Shown here: positions 1 through 10,100 of the stretch, one piece after another
Position numbering within the stretch: the first letter of the stretch is position 1
Layout: every line of letters begins with the position of its first letter
Origin: Lachnospiraceae bacterium
Lineage (GTDB): Bacteria > Bacillota > Clostridia > Lachnospirales > Lachnospiraceae
DNA: 64,000 nucleotides
Direction of reading: 5' to 3'
Assembly: GCA_017427775.1 (NCBI GenBank)
Contig: JAFRSD010000013.1
Coordinates: 62,001-126,000 of the forward strand
Translations under genes and position numbers: made by a program
The notes under the pieces: generated by a model
What the model was told of the DNA's origin: nothing
Database searches by the model: none
The model's input: only the letters and a program-made list of their open reading frames with translations

Positions 1-435
1 CGGACGACCCTGATCACCGGTTTCCCCGGCGAGACCGAAGAGGACTTCGAAAGGCTTATGGCATTTGCCGCGAAGATGAAGTTCAACCGGCTCGGGGTGT
101 TCACGTATTCGAAGGAAGAGGACACCGCGGCAGCGAAGATGAAGCCGCAGATTCCGAAACGCGTGAAGGAGAAGCGCCGCAACGCTTTGATGAAGCAGCA
201 GCGCGACATCTGCGCGGAATATGGAGCAGGATGCGTCGGAAAGAAGTATGACGTCATCATTGACGGACTGCTTCCCGAAGAGGGCGTGTATGTCGGACGG
301 ACCTACATGGACGCCCCGGGGATCGACGGAACGGTTTATGTTGAAACTACGCGCACGCTGATGTCGGGCGACATTGTCCCGGTGCGGATCAGCGGAGCGG
401 AAAAATATGATCTGATTGGAGAATGTATCGAATGA
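1..435 (+). CDS. rimO: RimO, ribosomal protein S12 methylthiotransferase (C-terminal part)
   Basis: This is the last 144 codons of a gene cut by the window edge; the frame is open from base 1. RimO is a radical-SAM enzyme that methylthiolates an aspartate of ribosomal protein S12. What is visible is the end of the radical-SAM barrel (TLITGFPGETEEDF), then the RLGVFTYSKEEDTAA stretch typical of RimO rather than MiaB, and a C-terminal TRAM domain that ends in YDLIGE. The catalytic CxxxCxxC motif would lie upstream and cannot be seen. The stop codon overlaps the pgsA start as ATGA, so the two genes are probably translationally coupled. Identity as RimO is confident from these motifs, with MiaB or another methylthiotransferase as the less likely alternative. 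Confidence 0.88.
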   Translation, partial: RTTLITGFPGETEEDFERLMAFAAKMKFNRLGVFTYSKEEDTAAAKMKPQIPKRVKEKRRNALMKQQRDICAEYGAGCVGKKYDVIIDGLLPEEGVYVGRTYMDAPGIDGTVYVETTRTLMSGDIVPVRISGAEKYDLIGECIE

Positions 436-995
436 ATCTGCCGAACAAAATTACCATTTTCCGGGTTCTGATGATTCCGGTATTCGTATTCCTGCTTCTG
501 TTAGAGGATTTGCCTTTTTACAATTTCATTGCTTTGGGCGTATTTATCGTGGCAAGCTTTTCGGACTTCCTGGACGGACATATTGCCAGAAAATACAATC
601 TCGTCACGACATTCGGTAAGTTCATGGATCCGCTTGCGGACAAGATCCTCGTCTGCACCGCATTGATCATGCTCATCGAATTTGACAAGATCCCGGCGGT
701 CGTTGTTGCGATCATCATGGCGCGCGATTTCATTATCAGCGGCTTCCGTCTGATCGCTTCCGACAAAGGAATCGTCATTGCGGCGGGCTGGCTCGGAAAG
801 ATCAAGACCGTTGTGCAGATGGTGATGTGCGTGCTGCTTCTGTTCACGGCCGATCCCGAGTACGATTCGCTTATCTTCAGGATCGCTAACGTACTCGGCG
901 AGATCGCAATGTGGCTTGCACTGATCCTGACCGTAGTGAGCCTGATGGTTTATCTGTGGGACAACCGCGAAGTACTTCGGGAGAAAAATGATTAA
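432..995 (+). CDS. pgsA: CDP-diacylglycerol-glycerol-3-phosphate 3-phosphatidyltransferase
   Basis: This 187-residue integral membrane enzyme makes phosphatidylglycerol phosphate from CDP-diacylglycerol and glycerol 3-phosphate, the committed step to phosphatidylglycerol. The CDP-alcohol phosphotransferase signature is complete (SDFLDGHIAR followed by GKFMDPLADK, giving the D-x2-D-G-x2-A-R-x8-G-x3-D-x3-D pattern). Several hydrophobic segments follow. I chose ATG 432 because MNLPNKITIFR is the usual PgsA N-terminus and GGAGA at 418-422 is correctly spaced for it. An in-frame ATG at 423 lies too close to that Shine-Dalgarno. It overlaps rimO by 4 bases upstream and the next gene by 8 bases downstream, so it sits in a tight housekeeping operon. 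Confidence 0.95.
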   Translation: MNLPNKITIFRVLMIPVFVFLLLLEDLPFYNFIALGVFIVASFSDFLDGHIARKYNLVTTFGKFMDPLADKILVCTALIMLIEFDKIPAVVVAIIMARDFIISGFRLIASDKGIVIAAGWLGKIKTVVQMVMCVLLLFTADPEYDSLIFRIANVLGEIAMWLALILTVVSLMVYLWDNREVLREKND

Positions 996-2952
996 AACGA
1001 TTGTTATCGGAGGCGGGGCGGCCGGCATGATGTCGGCGATCTCAGCTGCGCAGAGCGGCTGTGACGTCCTGCTTCTTGAGAAAAATGAGAAGCTCGGAAA
1101 GAAGATCTATATTACCGGGAAGGGACGCTGCAATTTTACGAATGCCTGCGACGCGCGGGAGTTTTCGGACAATGTGATGAGCAATCCCCGGTTCCTTTAC
1201 AGTGCCTTTCATGCTTTCTCCAACTATGACGCGATGGCATTTTTCGAAGAAAACGGAATGCCGGTCAAGGTGGAGCGGGGCGGAAGGGCTTTTCCCGTTT
1301 CGGACCATGCTTCGGATGTCACAAAGGCGCTTGCCGCACGCATGCGCGAGCTGCACGTGAAGGTCCGCCTCAATACCGAGGTAAAGGAGATCGAGACCGA
1401 GCCTTACGAGGCCCCCGCCACGGGTAAGAAGAAGCCTTCCTTTAGGGCCCGTGTGACGGCGGTTAAACTCACCTCCGGAGAGCACCTTGCCTGTGATACG
1501 GTCATTGTCGCGACCGGCGGATTATCGTACCCGACGACCGGCTCGACCGGCGACGGATACCGCTTTGCGAAGGCGGCGGGACATACGGTTACGAGACTCG
1601 TGCCGTCTCTGGTATCGCTTGTAACAGAGGAGGAATATCCGGCTGAGATCAGCGGCCTTACACTCAAGAATATCTCGGTCCGCTTCGAAAAGAACGGACA
1701 GGTTTTATACGAGGATTTCGGTGAATTATTATTCACGCATAAGGGCGTGAGCGGTCCCGTGATCCTTTCCGCGACCGGAACGGCGTCGGACGCGCTTACG
1801 GACAGTACGTTACGAATCGACCTGAAGCCCGCGCTCAGTGAGGAGCAGCTTGACGCAAGGCTTGTGCGCGAACTTTCGGCAGCCGGCGCAAAGCAGATGA
1901 AGAACTTCATCGGCGCTTATGTTCCTGCCTCCCTCGGACCGGTCATTCTGAACTGTTCCGGAATCGACCCTGAGCAGCGATGCTCCGACCTTACGAAGGA
2001 ACGGAGAGCCGCGCTTTTAAAGACGCTTAAGGGGCTTTCGCTTCACATTTCCGGCATGGGCGGATACAACGAAGCGGTTGTCACGAAGGGCGGCATCAAC
2101 GTGGACGAGGTCAACCCGTCGACGATGGAATCAAAACTTGTCAAAGGACTCAGATTTGCCGGCGAAGTGCTCGATCTTGACGCGCTGACCGGAGGGTTCA
2201 ATCTGCAGATCGCCTGGAGCACCGGCTTTCTTGCCGGCCGCATTCGCGAGGAAAAGGAGAAGGTTATGAAGAACACAAGCATCAATATCGCAATCGACGG
2301 ACCGGCGGGTGCCGGCAAGAGCACGATCGCAAAGGCGGTTGCAAAACGCCTCGGTTACATCTATGTCGATACCGGCGCAATGTACCGCACAATCGCCCTT
2401 TACCTGCTCAGAAAGGGGATTTCGGCGGACGACGCGGAAGCAATCTCCAAGGCCGGACGCGAGTGCGAGGTATCCCTTGATTACGTGAACGGAGAGCAGC
2501 AGGTGCTTCTCTTCGGGGAAAATGTGAGCGGCCTGATCCGTACCGAGGAGGTCGGCAACATGGCGAGCGCCTCGTCCGTTAACAAGGACGTGCGCGACAA
2601 GATGGCGGATCTGCAGCGGGAGCTTGCGGCAACGAAGAACGTCGTTATGGACGGCCGCGACATCGGAACGAACGTGCTTCCGAACGCGCAGGTCAAGGTT
2701 TATCTGACCGCATCGATCGAGGAGCGTGCGCGCCGCCGCGTTAAGGAATACGAGATGAAGGGTATCGAAGCCGATTACGAGCAGGTGGCAAAGGATATCG
2801 CCGAGCGCGATTACCGCGACATGCACCGTGAGCACGCGCCTTTGTGCCGGGCGGAGGACGCGGTCCTTCTCGACACCTCCGACATGACCATCGAAGAGGT
2901 TGAGGAAGCGATGATCAAGATCGTCGAAGAGAAGCTCGGAAAGAAGATCTGA
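988..2952 (+). CDS. cmk: HI0933/BaiN-type flavoprotein fused in frame to cytidylate kinase
   Basis: This single 654-codon frame holds two complete proteins. Residues 1-426 are an FAD-dependent oxidoreductase of the HI0933/BaiN (aminoacetone oxidase-like) family, with a dinucleotide-binding GGGAAGMM near residue 8 and the YITGKGRCNFTN family motif. Residues 427-654 are cytidylate kinase, which phosphorylates CMP and dCMP; the P-loop GPAGAGKST, the DTGAMYR stretch and DGRDIGT are all present. Each part has the usual length of the free-standing protein. At the junction, codon 427 is ATG (2266), preceded by AAAAGGAGAAGG at 2252-2263, a good ribosome binding site. Cmk may therefore also be made separately from this internal start. 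No stop codon separates the two parts. The gene overlaps pgsA and lies 13 bases before ispH. Confidence 0.9.
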   Translation: MIKTIVIGGGAAGMMSAISAAQSGCDVLLLEKNEKLGKKIYITGKGRCNFTNACDAREFSDNVMSNPRFLYSAFHAFSNYDAMAFFEENGMPVKVERGGRAFPVSDHASDVTKALAARMRELHVKVRLNTEVKEIETEPYEAPATGKKKPSFRARVTAVKLTSGEHLACDTVIVATGGLSYPTTGSTGDGYRFAKAAGHTVTRLVPSLVSLVTEEEYPAEISGLTLKNISVRFEKNGQVLYEDFGELLFTHKGVSGPVILSATGTASDALTDSTLRIDLKPALSEEQLDARLVRELSAAGAKQMKNFIGAYVPASLGPVILNCSGIDPEQRCSDLTKERRAALLKTLKGLSLHISGMGGYNEAVVTKGGINVDEVNPSTMESKLVKGLRFAGEVLDLDALTGGFNLQIAWSTGFLAGRIREEKEKVMKNTSINIAIDGPAGAGKSTIAKAVAKRLGYIYVDTGAMYRTIALYLLRKGISADDAEAISKAGRECEVSLDYVNGEQQVLLFGENVSGLIRTEEVGNMASASSVNKDVRDKMADLQRELAATKNVVMDGRDIGTNVLPNAQVKVYLTASIEERARRRVKEYEMKGIEADYEQVAKDIAERDYRDMHREHAPLCRAEDAVLLDTSDMTIEEVEEAMIKIVEEKLGKKI

Positions 2953-2965
2953 GGAGAGTAACCGA

Positions 2966-4960
2966 ATGGAGATCAGACTGGCGGAAAAGGCCGGGTTCTG
3001 TTTCGGCGTGAAACGCGCCGTCGACACGGTGCTTGCGCTTACGGAAACGGAGCAGAAGGTATATACATACGGACCGATCATTCATAACGAAACGGTTGTC
3101 GCGGATCTGGCGTCCCGGGGCGTTTCCGTGCTGTCCGAAGAGGACAGTATCGACGCGGTTACGGAAGGAACCATCGTAATCCGTTCCCACGGCGTTTCAA
3201 AGGCGGTATGGGAGAATCTCAAGCGCCGCGAAGCGGAAACCGGCGGCCGCGTGAAGATTGTTGACGCAACCTGTCCGTTTGTTAAAAAAATTCACACTAC
3301 GGTGGAACGGGAAAGTCTCGCCGGAAAGCAGATTATCATATGCGGAGACGACTCGCATCCGGAAGTGATCGCTATCAAAGGATGGTGTGCCGCGCCCGCG
3401 ATCGTCATCGCTTCCGTCGAAGAAGCTGCCGCACTTTCGGGGAATCTTCCGGAATCGGTCTGCATCGTTTCACAGACAACGTTTAATTATAATAAATTCA
3501 AAACAATTATTGCATTTTTCGACAGTTTGGGGTATGATAAGAACGATAGTGTGGTAAATACTATCTGCAATGCCACGGAGGAGAGACAGACCGAAGCTAA
3601 CCGGCTGGCAAAGGCATGCGACGCAATGGTGGTGATCGGAAGCAAAAGCAGCTCGAATACGCGAAAGCTTTACGAAATCTGCCGGCAGGCTTGTCCCAAT
3701 GCTTTTCTCATTCAGTCGGCCGACGATCTGGATCATGGTGCTTTTCAATCTTTTCGTTGCGTCGGTATTACAGCAGGTGCATCTACCCCAAGAAATATTA
3801 TTGAGGAGGTTCAAAATCGCATGTCGGAAGAGAATTTTGAACAGATGTTGGAACAATCATTTAAGACAATACATAACGGAGAGGTAGTGGAAGGCACAGT
3901 CATTCGTGTTAAAGAAGATGAAATCGCACTTAACATCGGATACAAAGCGGACGGCATTCTTTCAAAGAGCGAGTATTCCTCCCAGCCGATTGCCGATCTC
4001 CGCGAGGTTGTCAAGGAAGGCGACAAGATTACCGTTAAGGTTCTGAAGGTGAACGACGGCGAGGGACAGGTTGTTCTGAGCCGCAGAAAGCTTGCACAGG
4101 ACCGCAGCAGCCAGGTGCTGCAGGATGCATTCGAGAACAAGACCGTTCTTACCGCTAAGGTAGCAGAGGTTGTTAAGGGCGGACTTACCGTACTCGTTGA
4201 CGAGTGCCGCGTATTCATTCCCGCAAGCCTTGTTTCGGATGTTTTCGAGAAGGATCTCACCAAGTATCAGGGACAGGAGATCTCCTTTATCATTACGGAT
4301 TATGATCCGAAGAAGCGCTCCATTATCGGTAACCGCAAGGTTATCGTTGCCGAGGAGAAGAAGGCAGCCCTTGAGGCAGCCCTTGCTAAGATCCAGGTCG
4401 GCGACGTAATCGAGGGTACCGTTAAGAACGTTACCGATTTCGGCGCATTTGTCGACATCGGCGGAGTTGACGGACTGCTTCATATCTCCGAGATGAGCTG
4501 GGGCCGCGTAGGCAATCCCAAGAAGCTCTTCAAGACCGGAGATACCGTTCGGGTATTTGTTAAGGACATTAAGAACGACAAGATCGCGCTCAGCAAGCGC
4601 TTTGAGGATGAGAATCCCTGGGCTAACGCTGAGGAGCGTTTCGCACCCGGCACGATCGTTACCGGCCGCGTTGCACGTATGACCGATTTCGGCGCATTCG
4701 TTGAAATCTATCCCGGTGTTGACGCACTGCTTCATGTATCCCAGATCTCCCGCAAGCGTGTGGAGAAGCCCGGCGATGTATTGAAGATCGGCCAGGAGAT
4801 CGAAGCTTCCATCCTTGATCTGAAGGTTGATGAGAAGAAGATCAGCATCAGCATGAGAGCTCTTGAAGCAGCTCCCGAGGAAGATGATGAGACGGTGGCT
4901 TATGCCGATGAAAGTGCAGAAGCAGCAGAGGGCGAGACCGCAGCTGCCGATGCCGAATAA
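2966..4960 (+). CDS. ispH: IspH (HMBPP reductase) - ribosomal protein S1 fusion
   Basis: This bifunctional 664-residue protein is known from Clostridia. Residues 1 to about 285 are IspH, the 4Fe-4S enzyme that ends the MEP isoprenoid pathway. Its three cluster cysteines are visible at about C12 (AGFCFGV), C103 (DATCPF) and C201 (NTICNAT), with the IIHNE and DDSHPE histidines. Residues 286 to about 640 contain four S1 RNA-binding repeats, two of them with clear TDFGAFV motifs, followed by an acidic tail. At the junction lies GAGGAGGT (3803-3810), 10 bases before an in-frame ATG (3821, residue 286). A separate S1-like protein could start there. A strong terminator follows at 4987. The Shine-Dalgarno for the full protein is AGGAGAG just after the cmk stop. 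Confidence 0.95.
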   Translation: MEIRLAEKAGFCFGVKRAVDTVLALTETEQKVYTYGPIIHNETVVADLASRGVSVLSEEDSIDAVTEGTIVIRSHGVSKAVWENLKRREAETGGRVKIVDATCPFVKKIHTTVERESLAGKQIIICGDDSHPEVIAIKGWCAAPAIVIASVEEAAALSGNLPESVCIVSQTTFNYNKFKTIIAFFDSLGYDKNDSVVNTICNATEERQTEANRLAKACDAMVVIGSKSSSNTRKLYEICRQACPNAFLIQSADDLDHGAFQSFRCVGITAGASTPRNIIEEVQNRMSEENFEQMLEQSFKTIHNGEVVEGTVIRVKEDEIALNIGYKADGILSKSEYSSQPIADLREVVKEGDKITVKVLKVNDGEGQVVLSRRKLAQDRSSQVLQDAFENKTVLTAKVAEVVKGGLTVLVDECRVFIPASLVSDVFEKDLTKYQGQEISFIITDYDPKKRSIIGNRKVIVAEEKKAALEAALAKIQVGDVIEGTVKNVTDFGAFVDIGGVDGLLHISEMSWGRVGNPKKLFKTGDTVRVFVKDIKNDKIALSKRFEDENPWANAEERFAPGTIVTGRVARMTDFGAFVEIYPGVDALLHVSQISRKRVEKPGDVLKIGQEIEASILDLKVDEKKISISMRALEAAPEEDDETVAYADESAEAAEGETAAADAE

Positions 4961-4986
4961 AAAGAATTCATTTCATGGGAATAGTG

Positions 4987-5017
4987 GCACAATGGGATTT
5001 TCCCATTGTGCTCTTTT
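4987..5017 (+). terminator. Rho-independent terminator after ispH-rpsA
   Basis: A perfect 11-bp stem (GCACAATGGGA, 4987-4997, with TCCCATTGTGC, 5001-5011) closes a TTT loop and is followed by TCTTTT. It separates the upstream operon from plsX. Confidence 0.88.
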
Positions 5018-5056
5018 CATTCTCTATGGAATTGGAATCTGTACCGGAGGAAGTTT

Positions 5057-6094
5057 ATGGCAGGAATGGTTCGCGTGGCGCTTGACGCCATGGGTGGTGA
5101 CAACGCACCCGGCGAGATCGTAAAGGGAGCCCTCGCGGCGCTTCGGGAATCCGAGCAGCTGCAGGTGATCCTGGTCGGTAAGGAGGATGCGATCAGAAAG
5201 GAACTGGAAGGGGCGGAATACCCGAAGGAAAGGCTTTCCGTTGTCCATGCGTCCGAAGAGATCACCTGTGATGAAGCTCCGGTTTACGCGGTCCGTACGA
5301 AGCGCGATTCGTCGCTTGTCGTGGCGATGAACCTGGTACATAAAGGGGAGGCGGACGCATTTGTCTCCGCGGGAAGTACCGGCGCGATCTTAGTCGGAAG
5401 CGTTATCTACATCAAGCGGATCCGCGGCATTGAGCGGACACCGTTAGCACCGTTAATACCGACCGAGAAGGGCGTATCTCTCCTGATCGACTGCGGGGCC
5501 AATGTGGACGCGAAGCCGTCGCAGCTCGTACAGTTCGCCCGCATGGGTTCCATCTACATGGAATATGTTGTCGGCGTGAAGAATCCGACGGTCGGCCTCG
5601 TGAATATCGGCGTGGAAGAGGAAAAGGGCAACCAGCTCGTGAAGGATACCTACCCGCTCCTCAAAGAGCAGAAGGACATCAACTTCATCGGAAGCGTGGA
5701 AGCGAGAGAGATCCCGCACGGCGCGGCGGATGTCATCGTGTGCGAGGCGTTTGTCGGCAACGTGATCTTAAAACTGTATGAAGGCCTTGCCATGACGCTT
5801 GTGGCGAAGATCAAGGAAGGCATGATGAGTTCCGTTCGCGGCAAGATCGGCGGAGCGCTTGCGAAACCCGCTTTGAAGAAGACACTGAAATCGTTCGATT
5901 CTTCGGAGCACGGCGGCGCACCGATGCTCGGACTGAACGGGCTTGTCGTAAAGACGCACGGCAGTTCCAAGGCTGCGGAAGTGAAGAACTCGCTGTTACA
6001 GTGCATTACGTTTACGGAACAGCATATCGTAGACAAGATCCGCGATCAGATCTGCGCGGACGATAAGAAGGAAGAGGCTTCGGACGGACAGTAA
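5057..6094 (+). CDS. plsX: Phosphate acyltransferase PlsX
   Basis: PlsX (345 residues) converts acyl-ACP to acyl phosphate, the donor for glycerol 3-phosphate acylation in Gram-positive phospholipid synthesis. The N-terminal ALDAMGGDNAPGEIVKGAL is diagnostic, and the rest (CDEAPVYAVRTKRDSS, DAFVSAGSTGAIL, CGANVDAKP) fits throughout. I chose ATG 5057 because GGAGGAAG at 5046-5053 is correctly placed; a longer frame from 5006 would run through the terminator tail. It is followed by acpP and rnc, as in many Firmicutes. No FapR-type operator was recognised upstream. Confidence 0.95.
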   Translation: MAGMVRVALDAMGGDNAPGEIVKGALAALRESEQLQVILVGKEDAIRKELEGAEYPKERLSVVHASEEITCDEAPVYAVRTKRDSSLVVAMNLVHKGEADAFVSAGSTGAILVGSVIYIKRIRGIERTPLAPLIPTEKGVSLLIDCGANVDAKPSQLVQFARMGSIYMEYVVGVKNPTVGLVNIGVEEEKGNQLVKDTYPLLKEQKDINFIGSVEAREIPHGAADVIVCEAFVGNVILKLYEGLAMTLVAKIKEGMMSSVRGKIGGALAKPALKKTLKSFDSSEHGGAPMLGLNGLVVKTHGSSKAAEVKNSLLQCITFTEQHIVDKIRDQICADDKKEEASDGQ

Positions 6095-6167
6095 TCCTGC
6101 CGGAGCGGTTACGGACCGGACGGTCCGGCCTTGTAAGACACCGGCTTAGGCCGGAAAGGAGACCGTT

Positions 6168-6407
6168 ATGGAATGGGAGAAGATTCAGAACATCATCGGT
6201 GAGACGCTTCACGTGCGTCCTGAGGATGTGCAGATGGATTCTTCGTTTTTTGATGATCTCGGCGCGGATTCCCTTGAGGTTTATCAGATCATTACGGCTG
6301 TCGAGGATGAATTTTCCGTTGAGGTCAGTGATGCCGTAAGCGGTTATATGCCGCAGACGGCGGGCGCGCTTTACAACCGGCTCGCGGATCTTTTGGGAAT
6401 CGGTTGA
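6168..6407 (+). CDS. acpP: Acyl carrier protein
   Basis: This 79-residue acidic four-helix protein carries growing acyl chains on a phosphopantetheine arm. The attachment serine is S35 in the GADSLEVYQ motif. Its place between plsX and rnc supports a role in fatty acid and phospholipid synthesis. AAAGGAGA at 6155-6162 is the ribosome binding site. The 73-base gap before it holds two short G+C-rich hairpins (6112-6127 and 6141-6154). The second ends just before the Shine-Dalgarno but does not cover it. The C-terminal part is a little divergent from classical AcpP, so a second ACP elsewhere in the genome is possible. Confidence 0.92.
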   Translation: MEWEKIQNIIGETLHVRPEDVQMDSSFFDDLGADSLEVYQIITAVEDEFSVEVSDAVSGYMPQTAGALYNRLADLLGIG

Positions 6408-6450
6408 AAATCCGGCCATCATATGTCGGACATATATAAGGAGTGAGTGA

Positions 6451-7164
6451 ATGAAAAATGCGGATTTGGAGCAGAAGATCGGTTATCAGTTCACCGACGG
6501 AAATCTGCTCGTAACAGCTTTAACGCACAGCTCTTATGCAAATGAATTCAGTCGCCGCAAAGGAGAAATCGAATTTAACGAACGGCTTGAGTTTCTCGGA
6601 GATGCCGTTCTTGAACTTGTGACGAGTGAATTCATTTTTGAGGAACATGCGGACATGCCCGAAGGAAGCATGAGCAAACTTCGTGCAAGCATGGTTTGCG
6701 AGCCTTCTCTTGCGTTCTGCGCAAGGGGAATCGGACTCGGAAGCTTTCTGCGTCTCGGAAAAGGAGAAGATATGACCGGCGGCCGTAACCGCGATTCCAT
6801 CCTTTCCGACGCGTTTGAGGCAGTGATCGGTGCTATCTACCTTGACGGCGGACTTGAACCCGCCGGACGGTTTATCCGGGAATTTGCCCTTACGAAGCTC
6901 GATGACGCGAGACTGTTTAAGGACAGCAAGACGCTTCTGCAGGAGATTACGCAGGAGAAGTACCGCTGTATGCCGGAGTATGTTCTCGCGAAGGAGGAAG
7001 GACCCGCGCATATGCGGACCTTTACGATTGAGCTTAAGGTGGGCGGCAAAGCGCTTGCCACCGGAACCGGCTCTTCGAAGAAAGGCGCCGAACAGGAAGC
7101 CGCCAGAAAGGCGATCAGGATCATAACGGGAAGGAGCGGCGGTAATGTATCTGAAAAGCATTGA
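6451..7164 (+). CDS. rnc: Ribonuclease III
   Basis: RNase III (237 residues) cuts double-stranded RNA in rRNA processing and mRNA turnover. The catalytic domain shows the NERLEFLGDAVLEL signature, with acidic residues for metal binding, and a second acidic motif in DAFEAVIGAIYLD. A C-terminal dsRNA-binding domain follows (about residues 155-230, ending KKGAEQEAARKAI). AAGGAG lies 8 bases upstream of the start. The end overlaps smc by 20 bases, a common rnc-smc-ftsY arrangement in Firmicutes. Confidence 0.96.
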   Translation: MKNADLEQKIGYQFTDGNLLVTALTHSSYANEFSRRKGEIEFNERLEFLGDAVLELVTSEFIFEEHADMPEGSMSKLRASMVCEPSLAFCARGIGLGSFLRLGKGEDMTGGRNRDSILSDAFEAVIGAIYLDGGLEPAGRFIREFALTKLDDARLFKDSKTLLQEITQEKYRCMPEYVLAKEEGPAHMRTFTIELKVGGKALATGTGSSKKGAEQEAARKAIRIITGRSGGNVSEKH

Positions 7165-10100
7165 GGTACACGGATTTAAGGCATTTGCCAATAAAATCGT
7201 GTTCGGGTTTAAGCCCGGCATTACCGGTATTGTCGGTCCTAACGGAAGCGGCAAGAGTAACGTTGCCGATGCCGTCCGCTGGGTACTCGGAGAGCAGAGC
7301 GCGAAGCAGCTCCGCGGAAGCAGTATGCAGGATGTCATCTTCGCGGGTACCGAAGCGCGCAAACCGCTCGGATTTGCCTACGTAGCGCTGACGCTCGACA
7401 ACAGCGACCACTGGCTCCCGATCGATTACGAGGAAGTAGTCGTAGGACGGCGCGTATACCGTTCCGGCGAGAGCGAATACCTGATCAACGGTGCGGAATG
7501 CCGTCTTCGTGACGTGCAGGAGCTTTTCTATGATACCGGTATCGGTAAAGAAGGCTATTCGATCATCGGACAGGGCCAGATCGACAAGATCATCTCCGGA
7601 AAGCCCGAGGAACGCCGTGAACTGTTCGACGAAGCATCCGGTATCACCAAGGTCAAGAAGCGGAAGGCGATGACCGAGAAGAACCTGGAGACCGAACGCC
7701 AGAACCTTTCCCGCGTGACCGATATCATTTCGGAGATCGAGACGCGCCTTGCGCCGCTTGAAAAGCAGAGCGAAAAGGCGAAAGTTTATCTCGGATATAA
7801 AGAAGAACTCAAGAAGATGGAAGTCAACCAGTTCCTTCTCGAATATGAGAAGAGCGCTTCCGTGAAGGAAGACCTGGATGCGAAGATTTCCGTCGCCAAG
7901 AGAGATTTTGAAGAAGCAAAGACGCAGTATGAGCTTGCCAAGGAAGACTATGACAGGCTTTTAGGCGAGCTTGAACAGTACCGTGAGCAGATCCGCGACG
8001 CAAAGGAACAGTATGCCGAGAAGCAGATCGCGGTTGAGAAGGCAAGCGGCGAAAAGAACCTCTTAACGGAGCAGATTTCCGCATTGAAGACCGGCTCGGA
8101 GCAGTCCGGCGAACGCGCGGAGCGTCTGAACGGGCAGATCGAAGAGCGTAAGAAGACGCTTGCCGGTCTCGAAGAGGAAATGGAGAAACAGAACGTTCAG
8201 CTGACCGCGTTACTTGCGGAGCAGGAGAAGGCCGAGGCACTCTTAGGGGAGATGAAGGCGGGCATCAACGCCATGCTCCTTGAGGAAAAGGAATGCAACG
8301 AAGCTTATGCCGCACTGCTGAATGAGAATACGGTCCTGCAGTCCGAACTCGGGCGGTACAATGCCATCCTCGAGCAGCAGACCATCCGCAAAGCCGATGT
8401 CAGCGGACGGCTTCTTTCCTTAAAGGCCGAGGCCGACGAAGCAGCCGCACAGGTGGCGGAAGCGGAACGCATTCTGAAGGAAGCCTGCGACCGCGTGATC
8501 GAAGGCTCTGACCGCGTCAAAGGACAGGAGACGAAGATCCGCGAACTGACCGACGCGATCCAGGAACAGAAGAATATCTATGACCGCAAGCAGGAGCGCG
8601 TGATCCAGAAGACGTCCCATATGGAGACCCTGAAGGATCTTGTGGAGCACTATGACGGCTACGGCAACGCCGTTAAGAAGGTCATGGAGAAGAAGGACGG
8701 AAGCGGCGTATTCGGCGTTGTGGCCGATGTCATTTCCGTAGAGCCCCGCTATGAGACGGCAATTGAGACCGCGCTCGGCGGCAATGTGCAGAATATTATC
8801 ACGGATACCGCTGAAACGGCCAAGAAGATGATCGAATATCTGAAAGCCAATAAGCTGGGCCGTGCCACATTTATCCCGCTCTCGGATATCCGCGCGAAGC
8901 AGGACGAGTTCGAGAAGGAAACGCTTTCCGCCAAGGGCGTGATCGGCATCGCATCCGATCTCGTTTCGACCGAAGACCGTTTCCGCGAGGCAATCAAGTA
9001 TCTTCTCGGGCGGTTCCTCGTTGTCGATACGATCGATAACGCGATCCGTCTTGAAAAGCAGAACCGCTATTCCATCCGTATCGTAACGCTGGAGGGCGAG
9101 CTGTTCCAGCCGGGCGGCGCGATCTCGGGCGGTTCGTTCCGAAGCAGCAGCAACCTGCTCGGAAAGAGAAGGGAAGCCGAGAATCTCGAGCAGTCGCTTG
9201 TCATTGAGAAGCAGGAATTGCAGGAAGCGGGCGACAAGCTTGCCGAACTGCGGAAAGAGCGTGAGACGTTACGAAGCGCTTACGAGGAATCCCGCAGAGA
9301 GCTGCAGGAGCGTTACGTTGCGCAGAATACCGCGAAACTCAATCTCAATCATATAACCGAACAGAACGGCGACATCCTCGGAAAGAGAGAAGCGCTGCTT
9401 CAGGAAAGCGCCGCGGCCGACGCGATCGCAGCCGAGACGAAGAAGGCGATCGATGACGTTACGAAGCGGATCGAAGCCAATAACGAAGCAAGCGAAACGA
9501 AGAAGAACCGCGCCGCAGAGCTTCATTCCGAGATGGAATCCACCCGTCTCAAGGAGGACGACGCAAGTGCCGAGGCAATGCGCGTATTGTCCGAATACTC
9601 GGGCTTACAGCAGAATGTCGCTTACCGTAAGGACAACGCGAAGCGTATCCGCGGCGAGATCCGCGAACTCGATGAGGAGCGTACGGAACTTCTGAGCCGC
9701 GTAAAGACCGCAGGGGAAGACATCAATGTGAAGGAAGAGGCCGTAGCCGCCCTTCTTTCCGAGCAGGAGAACCTCCGCAAGGAACTTGCCGGACTCAAGG
9801 AATTCATCGAAGCCAAGAATACTGCCGCGGAGGAGATCACGAGCCGCAATAAGAGTTTCTTTGAGCGCCGCGAGGCACTTTCCGCCGATATGTCCAGACT
9901 GGACAAGGAACTGTTCCGCTTAGATGGCCAGCAGGAGAAGATGAAGGAACAGCTTGATTACCAGACCCATTACATGTGGGAAGAGTATGAGCTGACCTAT
10001 TCGGAAGCAACGAAGCTTCGTGACGAGTCAATCGACAATCCGACGCTGAACCGTAAGGCGGTTTACGAACTGAAGAATAAGATCCGTTCCCTCGGTGATG

